Assembly: GCA_964619885.1 (NCBI GenBank)
Contig: CAZUGA010000027.1
Coordinates: forward strand, 1 to 61,456
Length of the DNA: 61,456 nucleotides
Source: CAZUGA01 sp964619885
GTDB taxonomy: Bacteria; Pseudomonadota; Gammaproteobacteria; Methylococcales; UBA1147
Direction: 5' to 3'
Part shown: positions 28,701 through 37,037 of the stretch, in pieces
Numbering within the stretch: the first letter of the stretch is position 1
How the letters are laid out: every line of letters starts with the position of its first letter
The notes under the pieces: model-generated
Told to the model about the DNA's origin: nothing
Seen by the model: the letters and a program-made list of their open reading frames with translations, nothing else
Databases searched by the model: none
Position numbers and translations under genes: made by a program

Positions 28701-28879
28701 CGTCGCTAGCCGCGGCACTGGGTATGTTACCGCTTGCTTATGGTATCGGAGCGGGTGCCGACATGCTAGAACCGCTGGCGATCGCGGTGATTGGATCTCT
28801 GGCAATATCCGTGCTGCTTTCCTTGGTGGTGACCCCCGTACTGTATGCCTGGATGCATCAATATTCAGTAGATCAATGA
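25781..28879 (+). CDS. RND-family efflux permease
   Basis: A 1032-residue AcrB-superfamily proton-driven exporter. It shows the internal duplication of RND pumps: helix 1 near residues 28-48, a large periplasmic porter domain, helices 2-6 with the GGIAAAIGLIIDDAIVVVEAI TM4 motif (the DD pair is the proton relay), a second porter domain, then helices 8-12 (LLGAIIGVGIVAKNGILMLDF). Length is standard. Substrate is not deducible; the sequence lacks the metal-binding methionines expected for CusA-type pumps as far as I can see. It lies between adaptor and TolC-like genes, giving a complete tripartite system. Confidence 0.92.
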   Translation: MADSVLENKPRPGSAPGRFAIRHAKAIVFICLVLCLAGIYAAVSMPSSVFPQTDFPRVVILVDNGVMPADEMMARITRPIEEAMKDIPGAQSIRSATGRGSAEINVFFNWQVDMNRSELYVLGRLAQIRSVLPPTAQSNVWRLTFSAFPIIGVSLTSEQRDITWLWEKARYELKPRFLRIPGVARVDLVGGRRPEFQILIDPLKLASLGVSPLEIVTALNRGNTIVPAGMHEEHHTLYLAVVDGRIYTPEEIENFSIRVDQNNTVLIRDFARVERGPEPVFNIVTADGNNAVLLNIRSQPDGSTLDIAHQLRRELQALAGELPPDVKLAFFYDQSERVLESVHSVRDAILFGLFLSVLIIYLFLKNWRVTVVAILVIPVTILVTLVAMYITGMTFNLMTLGGIAAAIGLIIDDAIVVVEAIYSRVASGLPRQQAIETAMGEIIHPLVGSTLTPVVVFLPLAFLVGIAGVFFRALAMTMVVSLLTSLVLALTLTPALASWLLPSRKHLVHGHAAGTKTGFILLPVKTLYERSLRGALRFSRLTIGLSLVVMIAGVMLYQRLTNEFLPPMDEGGFVIDYHTPWGTSLKETDRQLKIAEAILRNTPEVESYSRRTGARLALAIAEPNTGDFLVKLHIDRNRNTETVISELRRNFIQSVPGIEWEFPGILSDLIGDLTWSPSPVEVKVFSTDTDLLQRTGPQIKAALDEIPGVVDTFDGLVMAGPSLNIQVRHLDARRFGLTAADIAAAVNTAMLGTTASSVLAGDRLVKIRVRTDPRETGRIDALLSLAIRAPDGRLIQLSQVADILETPGQLEMRREDLRQNIAVTAQLEGRDLGSAIENIRRRLDDSLSLPPGIIEFGGLFQQQQESFRNLLLVLIAALLLVYIVLVIEFRGYRAPLAILSGSILALMGAVLGLMMTGTSLNIVSLLGAIIGVGIVAKNGILMLDFVDHYRSEGKSLHEALVLAGKRRLRPVLMTSLAAALGMLPLAYGIGAGADMLEPLAIAVIGSLAISVLLSLVVTPVLYAWMHQYSVDQ

Positions 28880-29028
28880 ATCTGAACAGCACTTTATCGT
28901 GGACACCGCTGGCCTAACTTTCCTACAGCTTTTCTTGGCTGAGTCTAGAGTTGTGTGGAAACCGGTTAATCCGCTCTCCGCGGAGATTTGGGTGAAATTA
29001 GTGTGTTGTTTTCGAAGTGGAGCTGTGT

Positions 29029-30276
29029 ATGTTTATTCGTAATCTATTGCTAATTTTTCTAGCTATGTCTGGCTTGGCCGTCCCACCGGGATTCGCTGAA
29101 ACCCCGGTGATTTTGGCTCATCTCAATCCTATTGAGGTTGACGCTGAATTGAACTTTTCCGACTTGGTGGATGCGACCCTGGAATTCTATCCCGATAGCA
29201 CGTGGCTCAACACGCTGGAAGAAGAAGCAAAGGCCATCGCACAACGCAGTGAAAGCTGGTTTGCCGGTTCGCCAACCCTCGTGCTGGCGTATCAGGAAGC
29301 CTCCAGTGGAACGTTGCATATCGGAGATGCGGTGATTGGGACTCCGCTTTGGAACTTTGGGCAGCGCGACGCAGAAAAAGCGCTGGCGCAACAAACTCAA
29401 AAGAGCGCGCAAAGCCAAAAAGATCTAACCAAGCTTACCGTCACGGGTTTGTTAAGAACCGCGTTGTGGAATATGTCACTGATGAATATTCGCCACGAGC
29501 AGGCGCGCTTGGATTACGAAACCAGCCAACGTTTGGTCACGGAGATTAAAAAGCGCTATAAGTTGGGAGAGATGGCGAAGTCCGATTTATTGTTGGTGCA
29601 AGGCGAATTGTTGCAAAAACAGTTGACATTGGTGCAAGCAGGGGCCGAAGTCATGCGCGCGCGAAAATTGTATATCAGCATTACGCAATCCAACATTGTC
29701 CCAGCGCACTTTGACGAAAGCCTGTTCGGTCTGAGCAAGATAGAGCAAAACCATCCGGGGTTACAGGCTATCAATAGTCTGATCGATAGAAAACGAGCTG
29801 AAATAGACGCTATACGACTGACTGGCTCAGGTCAAAACAAACTCTGGGTCGGGGTTAATAGCGACCACGGTGATTCCCGTAGTAACCATACGGAAAGCTT
29901 TAATATCACGCTTGAAATTCCGTTCGGCGGCGACGCGCATCTAGCGCCCAAAATTGCTGCCGCTCATGTCGCATTGAATAAATTGATTGCGCAGCGCACT
30001 CAGATTTCCAGAGATCTGAATCGCATGCACCAGGAAGCTGAACAGAACTTACAGGTCAACCGAGCCGAATTGGAGATCGCCAATGAACTGAAGCAGGTTG
30101 CTGAGCATAATATGAAAATAACCGAGGTGAAGTTCTCGGTCGGCGAAATTGACCTGATTGATTTTTTGAAGATACAGTCCACAACCCAGCGGGCAATATT
30201 GAATGCTAAACTTCATTCGATTACCCGACAGCGTAACATCGCGCTTTATAATCAGTCTGTCGGTGCGATGCCATGA
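29029..30276 (+). CDS. TolC-family outer-membrane efflux protein
   Basis: 415 residues from ATG 29029, preferred over the GTG at 29017 because GGAG lies six bases before the ATG. A signal peptide ends near PGFAET. The mature part is rich in heptad-like Ala/Leu/Gln helices in two halves (QNLT-type repeats: EQARLDYETSQRLVTEIKK; EIANELKQVAEHNMKITEVKF), the periplasmic alpha barrel of TolC proteins. The GEIDLIDFLKIQ segment is typical of the second half. It completes the RND pump encoded upstream, 149 bases after the permease. Confidence 0.88.
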   Translation: MFIRNLLLIFLAMSGLAVPPGFAETPVILAHLNPIEVDAELNFSDLVDATLEFYPDSTWLNTLEEEAKAIAQRSESWFAGSPTLVLAYQEASSGTLHIGDAVIGTPLWNFGQRDAEKALAQQTQKSAQSQKDLTKLTVTGLLRTALWNMSLMNIRHEQARLDYETSQRLVTEIKKRYKLGEMAKSDLLLVQGELLQKQLTLVQAGAEVMRARKLYISITQSNIVPAHFDESLFGLSKIEQNHPGLQAINSLIDRKRAEIDAIRLTGSGQNKLWVGVNSDHGDSRSNHTESFNITLEIPFGGDAHLAPKIAAAHVALNKLIAQRTQISRDLNRMHQEAEQNLQVNRAELEIANELKQVAEHNMKITEVKFSVGEIDLIDFLKIQSTTQRAILNAKLHSITRQRNIALYNQSVGAMP

Positions 30277-31150
30277 GGTTCGTTTTTAGTCGTTGTTCAC
30301 TCAGTTTTTTTACGTAATTTTGACGCATTGGATCGAAAAACCCGGCACATTTCTGGACGCGATGTGACGGATTACGATCAATGCGAGTAAAGAGCCGCGG
30401 GCTATTTCGGGTGCGTAATTTTGGCTCGCATATCGGACCGGCCGAATATGATAGAGAAGCATGATGAGTCGTCGTTATCGGTCGATAGAACATGCCGGGT
30501 TCATTGGTACAACGGTTCAAATTAACCACCAATTTCGGGTCATATAAACCAGTCAAAGTCTGAACAAGGGTTTGAAATAACTATCAGGAGCCTAATATGC
30601 TTGCAATGGCGGATGTTTGCCGTCCTGCGCCAAAGTGGCATAAATTTCGCCTAATACATGGACCATCACTGTAAAAACCAAAAGGCGTTTATCGAAATGT
30701 AAATGGGGTCATACTTGCTTTAACAACACGGGAAAATATTCGGTTGATTAACACGAACCAGGTCATCGATTGGATTTTTATCATACTTACCATAACATCG
30801 AATTACGGTTTCATTCTTGGCGAATCTCGTCGCGGTCACAGTATTTGTCGCAAATACGCAAAAGAGTCATTAAACGCTAGAAATAAATCTTCTCCTTAGA
30901 TAAATGGTACCAATTGCATTTTGCAAATACGCACCTTTCACATGAACAATTTGAAGGCGACGTGGAAAGATTTAAAACGTTTCTTTCCTTTAATGTTTTA
31001 AAAGACAACAAGTATTATTTAAATAGATTTCAGATGTGTTTGTAGCAAACCATCGATAGGATGTTTGGGTCTTTCGTTATCCATAGGAAAACAGAAATTC
31101 AGGCGATACCGCTAGACTTTTCGCGCAAAGGATTTTTTACGTAATCTTAG
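30277..31150. other. Gene-free relic stretch
   Basis: 874 bp with no credible coding sequence. It holds the second copy of the 18-bp repeat (30513-30530), then AT-rich sequence, and leads into a decayed TPR gene. A 111-codon minus-strand frame across 30221-30556 overlaps the tolC-like gene and shows no homology; I regard it as spurious. Confidence 0.5.
30513..30530. repeat. 18-bp dispersed repeat, copy 2
   Basis: Identical to 23279-23296 over 18 bases, in the same orientation, with a similar ATATAA-CC tail. The two copies lie 7.2 kb apart and bracket the DUF2490 gene and the RND pump operon. Confidence 0.6.
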
Positions 31151-31477
31151 GTGTTGCGTCTGGGTTGTCGTTCCGCAAAACACACAGTCCAAGGTCGCTA
31201 CATGGAGACGGAACCGCTTTACAGGTGTGCGCTAACAATCGGTGAAAAAGTTCTCTGCCCGAATCATCTTGATGTGGCTACGAGTTTTGCATGCAGGCAT
31301 GCTTGTATCGAGTTATTAGCCGTAAGCGGGAGAGCAAAATATTTGAACAACGGGCAGCTCGTAGCCGCGCGATTCAGTGATGAAAGCGCAGGTTGTACGA
31401 AGAATAAGGGTGTCTTGGTGATCGGCGAAAAAGAATTCAGCCTTAAGCATGCTGATGTGCCCGGCTATGCAGTTTAG
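31151..31477 (+). pseudogene. Degenerate tetratricopeptide-repeat fragment
   Basis: A 108-codon frame in which GRYMETEPLYRCALTIGEKVLCPNHLDVATS is a slightly decayed copy of the kinesin-light-chain-type TPR consensus (GRY.EAEPLYRRAL.I.EK.LGP.HPDVA). A second worn copy (VLVIGEKEFSLKHADVPG) lies at the end. The sequence between is scrambled, and no start or repeat array of useful size remains. TPR arrays of this kind belong to large, fast-evolving signalling or NTPase-linked proteins, so this is probably a leftover of one. Confidence 0.6.
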
Positions 31478-31485
31478 GAGAGTAA

Positions 31486-32268
31486 ATGAGTAAAAATTAT
31501 CTTATGAAGCAGGGAGAAAGCGACAATAAGGGAAGCCCCAATAATCTGGATCTTTCCGTCGTCATCCCGGTATTTAACGAGGAAGGTAGTATCGGCCCCC
31601 TGATAGAGGAAGTTCGTACCGCCCTGAACGGTAAGCGAACCTTCGAGATTATCGCTGTGGATGACGGCAGCAATGACCAAACATGGGCAGTGTTGAAGCG
31701 CTATAGCAAGGATATGGTTGAGCTTAAAATTGTTCGGCATCGGCGAAATGCTGGACAGAGTGCAGCGCTGCTTACCGGCGTCAAAGCGGCCAGAGCATCG
31801 TGGATATCGACATTGGACGGTGATGGACAAAATGATCCCGCGGACATTGAACGCCTTTTGATCAAAGCGGCGCAATTCAGAAACGCTGGACACTTCTTGA
31901 TTACCGGAAAGCGATCAAAAAGACACGATTCCTGGCTTCGAATCGTTTCATCCCGAATTGCGAATGGCGTCCGACAAGCTTTGCTGCATGATAATTGTTC
32001 CGATACGGGCTGCGGCCTGAAGCTATTCGAAAGAGAAGGCTTTCTCGAACTCCCGAGGTTTGATCATATGCATCGATTCCTACCCGCGTTATTCAAACGA
32101 GCGGGGGGTAGCGTGATTGATATTGAAATAAGCCATAGACCCCGTACCCATGGTGTATCGAAATATGGTGTATTAAATCGCTTTTGGGTTGGCATTATCG
32201 ACTTGTTCGGGGTCATTTGGTTACAACGCCGACCTTACGTGCCGGAGTTAGACAATGAATCTAAATGA
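31486..32268 (+). CDS. Family 2 glycosyltransferase (polyprenyl-phosphate sugar transferase, DPM/ArnC-like)
   Basis: A 260-residue GT2 enzyme without C-terminal membrane helices. The GT-A fold starts with DLSVVIPVFNEEGSIGPL; nucleotide- and metal-binding motifs are VDDGSNDQT and LDGDGQNDP. Such proteins move a sugar from a nucleotide donor to undecaprenyl or dolichyl phosphate at the cytoplasmic face. An AGGAG sits three bases before the ATG. Its stop region overlaps the next gene by 14 bases. With the LAB_N and GT39 genes that follow, it should supply the lipid-linked sugar used by the ArnT-like enzyme (inference). Confidence 0.88.
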   Translation: MSKNYLMKQGESDNKGSPNNLDLSVVIPVFNEEGSIGPLIEEVRTALNGKRTFEIIAVDDGSNDQTWAVLKRYSKDMVELKIVRHRRNAGQSAALLTGVKAARASWISTLDGDGQNDPADIERLLIKAAQFRNAGHFLITGKRSKRHDSWLRIVSSRIANGVRQALLHDNCSDTGCGLKLFEREGFLELPRFDHMHRFLPALFKRAGGSVIDIEISHRPRTHGVSKYGVLNRFWVGIIDLFGVIWLQRRPYVPELDNESK

Positions 32269-32548
32269 TTTAAATTCCGGAGAATGGATCTGGTTAGGGA
32301 TAGGCCTGACCGGCCAATTATTATTCTCCATGCGCTTCTTGGTCCAGTGGATATCGAGTGAACGGCAGCGGCGCAGCATTATACCTGTAGCATTCTGGTA
32401 TTTAAGTATTTCTGGTGGAATGGTGTTGCTGGCTTATGCGGTTCATCGCCAAGATCCGGTGTTCATCCTGGGTCAGTTAACGGGTATTTTTATTTATTGC
32501 CGCAATCTTTATTTTGTGACGCGCACTAATTGCCAATCGGCCCTGTAG
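32255..32548 (+). CDS. Free-standing lipid-A-disaccharide-synthase N-terminal domain protein
   Basis: A 97-residue protein with three predicted helices. The WLGIGLTGQLLFSMRFLVQWISSERQRRS and ISGGMVLLAYAVHRQDPVFILGQLTGIFIYCRNLYF segments match the LAB_N domain, which occurs fused to LpxB in some bacteria and alone beside GT2/GT39 genes in others. It may act as a small flippase-like or partner subunit for lipid-linked sugars (inference). Overlaps with the upstream glycosyltransferase and a 12-base gap to the next gene indicate one operon. Confidence 0.85.
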   Translation: MNLNDLNSGEWIWLGIGLTGQLLFSMRFLVQWISSERQRRSIIPVAFWYLSISGGMVLLAYAVHRQDPVFILGQLTGIFIYCRNLYFVTRTNCQSAL

Positions 32549-32560
32549 ACTAGCGACACG

Positions 32561-34210
32561 ATGAAAAATACGTTGTGGATGGCGTACGGTTGGGTGCTAA
32601 TCTGGCTGGCGTTGGTGCTGGCGACATTCGCTTGGCGCGGACCGATACCAATAGACGAAACGCGATATTTAACTGTTGCTTGGGAAATGTGGCAACGGAA
32701 TGACTTTTTGGTCCCCTATTTAAACGGCCAACCGTATAGCCACAAGCCACCGTTGCTATTTTGGATTTATCACCTAGGATGGGCAATTTCCAACGTTAAC
32801 GATTGGTGGCCTCGCCTCGTCCAACCGCTGTTTGCGTTATTCACTGGCGCTTTGACCATGCTTCTGGCCCGAAAACTCTGGCCTGAATACCGCAATATCG
32901 CCGTTGCATCTCCTTGGCTACTTATCGGCTGCGTGGTCTGGGCATTTTTCATTCCGTTTGTCATGTTTGATATGGCCTTAGCCTTTTTTGTTTTATTAGG
33001 GCTATGGGGATTGCTATTGGTCAATGGGAGTCGCGTAACAACAGGCTGGTTGCTATTCATAATAGCTGTTGCTTTGGGTATCCTGGCCAAGGGGCCTGTT
33101 GTTTTACTTCATCTGGCATTTCCAGCAATTCTGGCCCCTTGGTGGAGTAACAGTGTGGGCAAGAATTTGTTCGGTTGGTACAGCGGTTTAGGTTTGGCGC
33201 TCGTAGCGGCTATCGCCTTGGTACTTGCCTGGGCGTTGCCAGCGGCAAGCAGTGGCGGACAAGACTATGAGCAGGCAATTCTCTGGCATCAAACTGTTGA
33301 CCGCCTGGGACAGGCAGCACCTCATAAACAATCATGGTGGTGGTATTTGTTTGTTCTACCGATTCTTTTGTTGCCCTGGTCTTTGTGGCTGCCGATATGG
33401 AAAGCAATCGGTAATCTCAAAATCTCTCAAGACCCCGGTCTACGCTTTTGCCTCGCGTGGATTATTCCGACATTTATAGTTTTTTCTATCTTGCCATCCA
33501 AGCAGCCTCATTATCTTTTGCCGTTGTTACCTGGATGTGTTTTGGTGGCTGCCCGCGCGGCTGTGTCAAACGATACGATTATCTCGCGTTGGACGTTTAT
33601 CACAATTTCGATATTGTTGGTTCTGGCAGGTATTGCGTTGTTGGTACTGCCACGAATTAACTTTTTGAGGCTTCCCCATTGGAGCTACGAAATCCATCCG
33701 TTGCCGGGTATTGCTCTAGTTGTCCTTGGGATTTTTCTGATGTTACTCCGCAGGGACAACCTAAAAGATGCCGTGATTCCCATTGCTCTGGTTTCCGTCA
33801 TGGCAGTCCTATTAATCGAGGACGGGATTTTTACTGCAGCTCAACCGGCCTATTCTATCGAGAATGCAGCTAAGTTTTTAGGTCGGTTAGAGAGTCAGGG
33901 CGAGGCGCTGGTGAATACGGAAAAATACCACGGACAGTTTCATTTCTTAGGTCGCCTGACGAAGCCGTTCAGTGAAATCACAAAACGAAATATATGCTTC
34001 TGGCTCAAGAATCACGGTCACGGTTATGCGGTGAGTTACAGCAAGAATCGACCGCCAGTTCACGAATTTCAACCCGAATATTCGCAGTCCTATCGCAACC
34101 ATAGCTGGTTAGCCATTTGGAACGCCAAAACGCTATGTAGACAGGTATCTGAATTCAAGAAAAATAGATCCTCTTCGTTAGGAAATAGCAATGTGCTACC
34201 GGTCCAATAA
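32561..34210 (+). CDS. ArnT-like family 39 glycosyltransferase
   Basis: A 549-residue GT39/PMT-fold membrane enzyme with about 12 helices. The conserved first periplasmic loop carries the catalytic-type acidic motif (GPIPIDETRYLTVAWEMWQRNDFLVPYLNGQPYSHKPPL, about residues 28-66). ArnT-type enzymes transfer a sugar from undecaprenyl phosphate to lipid A or other periplasmic acceptors. The C-terminal periplasmic domain (about residues 430-549) is shorter and more divergent than in ArnT. It is third in the operon with the GT2 and LAB_N genes. The sugar is unknown; no aminoarabinose-pathway genes are seen nearby. Confidence 0.85.
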   Translation: MKNTLWMAYGWVLIWLALVLATFAWRGPIPIDETRYLTVAWEMWQRNDFLVPYLNGQPYSHKPPLLFWIYHLGWAISNVNDWWPRLVQPLFALFTGALTMLLARKLWPEYRNIAVASPWLLIGCVVWAFFIPFVMFDMALAFFVLLGLWGLLLVNGSRVTTGWLLFIIAVALGILAKGPVVLLHLAFPAILAPWWSNSVGKNLFGWYSGLGLALVAAIALVLAWALPAASSGGQDYEQAILWHQTVDRLGQAAPHKQSWWWYLFVLPILLLPWSLWLPIWKAIGNLKISQDPGLRFCLAWIIPTFIVFSILPSKQPHYLLPLLPGCVLVAARAAVSNDTIISRWTFITISILLVLAGIALLVLPRINFLRLPHWSYEIHPLPGIALVVLGIFLMLLRRDNLKDAVIPIALVSVMAVLLIEDGIFTAAQPAYSIENAAKFLGRLESQGEALVNTEKYHGQFHFLGRLTKPFSEITKRNICFWLKNHGHGYAVSYSKNRPPVHEFQPEYSQSYRNHSWLAIWNAKTLCRQVSEFKKNRSSSLGNSNVLPVQ

Positions 34211-34380
34211 GTTGTTAATTGGCATCTCTAGAGTCGTGCGCTTAAGAATTTTGAATCGCAATCTTTGCTACCCAGAATTGAGGGGTACCCTTTAGCCAGG
34301 GATTCCTCTTCGTGCTAGTTGGTTTGGTAACTATTGTTTGTGTGGTTTGGCTTGATGGAGGATTAGTTTAATATTTCAAT

Positions 34381-34984
34381 GGGTTCTGTCAACTTCAGCA
34401 CCGATTATTCATAATTTCGGCATGAAAAAACAAGGTAAATTAGGGGATACGTGGTACATGGATGAAGTTTTCATCAAGATCAATGGAAAACGCCAATACC
34501 TTTGGCGTGCTGTCGATCAAGATGGCGACGTCGTGGATATTTTGGTTCAGAGCCGGCGTGACAAGCGGGCCGCGCTGCGGTTTTTTCGTAAGATGCTGAA
34601 AAGTCAGGGTACACCCAGAAAAATCGTGACCGATAAATTACGGAGCTATGGCGCCGCCCGTAAAGAAGTCATGCCTTCGGCCATACATTGCCAGGATCAA
34701 TATGCCAACAATCGGGTGGAGGCCTCACACCGCTATACCCGACAGCAAGAACGAAAAATGCGCCGATTCAAATCACCCGGACAAGCCCAACGTTTTCTTG
34801 CTGTTCACAGCCAGGTTCATAATTTATTTAACGTTGGCCGCCATCTTTTGAAAACACACCATTATCGGATGTTCCGTGCTCGCTCGTTTGATACATGTCA
34901 GCAGATGACGTGCGCCTGTTGATTTCACGGGGAAGCTCCGGATGCGACTTTATTTGTCTTACTGCGGACTAGTTGACAAAACCC
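34381..34984 (+). mobile_element. IS6-family element, 604 bp, internally shortened
   Basis: 14-bp terminal inverted repeats are visible: GGGTTCTGTCAACT at 34381-34394 and its complement (one mismatch) ending at 34984. Inside is an IS6-type transposase with its DDE domain but no N-terminal domain. Typical IS6 elements are about 750-900 bp, so the sequence between the left end and the transposase core is deleted. Flanks show no 8-bp target duplication. Confidence 0.75.
34422..34922 (+). pseudogene. IS6-family transposase, N-terminally truncated
   Basis: A 166-residue open frame covering the IS6 catalytic domain. The three acidic residues are present: Asp in WYMDEVF, Asp in IVTDKLRSYG and Glu in NNRVEASHR, with the family-typical YLWRAVDQDGDVVDILVQ between. 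About 70 N-terminal residues (the DNA-binding helix-turn-helix of full-length ~230-residue IS6 transposases) are missing, so it should be unable to bind its ends on its own. The core has suffered no frameshift or stop, so the truncation may be fairly recent. Confidence 0.8.
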
Positions 34985-34991
34985 CTAAGTC

Positions 34992-35225
34992 CTATAAATC
35001 TTCTTCCAATCGCCTGTCTTGACGTCTATCTGAACGACGAATTGTACCTGTTACACCTGTGGGTCCAATGAGTCTTCGGGTAGGTGCTGTCGCTGAAGAA
35101 GGTGCTTCTGTTGTTTCCACAACGGTTGTACTGCCATCGGGGTTTGTAGTTGTGGTGGTAGTATCAGCAAGACAGTTACTTGCAGAAATTAATGCGAATA
35201 AAGCAAAACAGTTAATACCTTCCAT
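34992..35225 (-). CDS. Small Thr-rich exported protein (uncertain)
   Basis: A 77-residue frame with a signal-peptide-like start (MEGINCFALFALISASNCLADT), then a Thr-rich stretch (TTTTTTNPDGSTTVVE) and a very basic tail (RRLIGPTGVTGTIRRSDRR). Similar short exported proteins with NPDGSTTVVE segments occur in proteobacteria but have no known role. No good ribosome binding site precedes the ATG. It directly abuts the right end of the IS6 element, so its 3' end may have been altered by insertion. Confidence 0.45.
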   Translation of the reverse strand: MEGINCFALFALISASNCLADTTTTTTNPDGSTTVVETTEAPSSATAPTRRLIGPTGVTGTIRRSDRRQDRRLEEDL

Positions 35226-35472
35226 AAGACACCATTCAATTAAAGTTCTACTTATTACTTAAAAATCAGTCGTAGTTTAACATTACAAACTATGGAGCGA
35301 TGGAACGCTTTTTATTGTATCATGGCAATTGCATTTGAATTTTTAATAAAAACAATTAGATTGGGAGTTTTTATGGGAAGTGACATTAGCTGTTTATCAT
35401 GATTGCCAACTTCTCGCCACAGATTGTTAACGCATCAATCTTGGCCGACATTAGTCCCATCCAAAGATATCG

Positions 35473-36825
35473 ATGAATATCAATAATATTATCTCGTTCA
35501 TAGGCTTGACGTTAATCGCCGGAACGTCAGCTATGTGTTCCGCTACCGAACACCCGGATAAAGTTTCATTGGTAACCCTTGCGCCAGATCTGATTGTTGC
35601 AGATCAGTATACATCTGGAGATATTTGGTCCAGGAACACCCTGACAGGTAACTGGGGCGGTGAACGTAAAGCGCTGGCAGATAAGGGGATTTTCGTCAAT
35701 CTGGGATTAACCCAGGTGGGTCAGGGTCTAACCGGGGGTCTAGTTGCAAAATCTGCCTATACCGGATCAGCGGATCTCTGGCTGAACCTCGATACTGCCC
35801 GTCTGGGATGGTGGCCGGGAGGTTTGGTAACGCTGCATACCGAAGGACTTTGGGGTAACGGTGGGAACCCGATTGGTTTAAACAGTTCCAGTGGAGCAGT
35901 TTCTCCGGCGAATTTTGACGCCACCATGCCGAAGATCGATTCGAAATCAATTGCGCTTTCGGAAGCTTATCTTACCCAGGCGTTGTCGGAAAATTTCGTG
36001 CTGTTACTGGGGCAGATTGACGGCGCGTCGCTAATGGATAGAAATAAATTTGCCGGCAATGAACGATCGCAGTTTTTGAACGGTGGTCTTAAAAATAACC
36101 TGATGCTTGGGCTATACGCGCCTTACACCGCGGCGACGCTTGCCGGAGTATTCAATCTCTCTGACAGTACCAGTATCGCTGTCGGCGTACTTTCTCCGGG
36201 CGGCGAGGCCACTGACTGGTTCGAGAATTTTTTTAAAGACCTAACCATTGCTTCCGAACTGGAAGTCCGGATAAAACCCGCCGAATTACCGGGCACCTTG
36301 CGTTTTGACTTTCTCTGGACATCCGAGCCGAAGCTGAATACTAATAATACTCGAGTGATAATTCGTAATCTTATACGGGGCGTGCGGCTACCTCAATCCG
36401 GAAGCAATTGGATGATCAATTTCAATTTTGACCAATATCTTTACGTTGACAGCGATGCGGTGGGTACCGATCTACATCTGGACGGGCTCAGGGGACCTCA
36501 AGGCATCGGCATTTTTGGACGTTTTGGTTACGGAGGGTCGAGCGGAAACCTAATCAATTTATTCGGAAGTTTTGGCATCGGCGGCCGCGGGTTAATACCG
36601 AATCGTCCCAACGACCGTTATGGTATTGGCTGGTACTTTATGGATTTTCCAACCAATTTTAAAAGGCTGGCAGGATTGCGTTCCGAAAATGGAATCGAAG
36701 CCTTCTATAATTTTGCTCTAACACCCTGGGCTCAGTTGACCGGTGATGTTCAGTGGGTAAATCCGGCACAAAAGAATGTCAGTGATCCATGGGTTCTGGG
36801 GGGGCGGCTTCAGATCTATTTCTGA
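35473..36825 (+). CDS. OprB-family carbohydrate-selective porin
   Basis: A 450-residue outer-membrane protein. A signal peptide (cut near ATEH) is followed by the OprB-type start SGDIWSRNTLTGNWGGERKALADKGIFVNLGLTQVGQG and many alternating strands, ending in GGRLQIYF with a terminal Phe. The ATLAGVFNLSDSTSIAVGVL and GRFGYGG strands fit the family. Members admit sugars and other small solutes, but specificity cannot be read here. It ends convergently with a minus-strand frame and stands next to two sulfatase-type genes, which could mean uptake of sulfated or small organic compounds (speculative). Confidence 0.85.
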   Translation: MNINNIISFIGLTLIAGTSAMCSATEHPDKVSLVTLAPDLIVADQYTSGDIWSRNTLTGNWGGERKALADKGIFVNLGLTQVGQGLTGGLVAKSAYTGSADLWLNLDTARLGWWPGGLVTLHTEGLWGNGGNPIGLNSSSGAVSPANFDATMPKIDSKSIALSEAYLTQALSENFVLLLGQIDGASLMDRNKFAGNERSQFLNGGLKNNLMLGLYAPYTAATLAGVFNLSDSTSIAVGVLSPGGEATDWFENFFKDLTIASELEVRIKPAELPGTLRFDFLWTSEPKLNTNNTRVIIRNLIRGVRLPQSGSNWMINFNFDQYLYVDSDAVGTDLHLDGLRGPQGIGIFGRFGYGGSSGNLINLFGSFGIGGRGLIPNRPNDRYGIGWYFMDFPTNFKRLAGLRSENGIEAFYNFALTPWAQLTGDVQWVNPAQKNVSDPWVLGGRLQIYF

Positions 36826-37037
36826 AATATAGGGATGGTCTTATACTTCTTACCAGGTAAATTAAAAGTGTATTGAGGTAACTCCATGTTATCGATTATA
36901 GAGGGTACCTCTATATCGAAGGCAGCCACAGTTTTATTCGGATTCTCAGATTGGCGGAGCACCAGAGTGCTTCGGACTAGAAAATCTTCAGGGTCTTCAG
37001 AAAACCCCTTGGGTAAATAATTCTCTGCGCGGATCAT
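36816..37037 (-). CDS. Unrecognised 73-codon frame downstream of the arylsulfatase gene
   Basis: The frame (MIRAENYLPKGFSEDPEDFLVRSTL...) has well-balanced amino acid use. It is open upstream without a stop for about 31 more codons, almost to the end of the sulfatase gene, but there is no ATG or ribosome binding site there. It overlaps the porin stop by 10 bases. It could be the tail of a gene that lost its beginning, or a short real gene starting at a rare codon. I recognise no family. Confidence 0.35.
   Translation of the reverse strand: MIRAENYLPKGFSEDPEDFLVRSTLVLRQSENPNKTVAAFDIEVPSIIDNMELPQYTFNLPGKKYKTIPIFQK

Noticed and set aside
30221..30556. 111-codon minus-strand frame after the TolC-like gene
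   Set aside because: Overlaps a solid gene and repeat debris; composition looks random.
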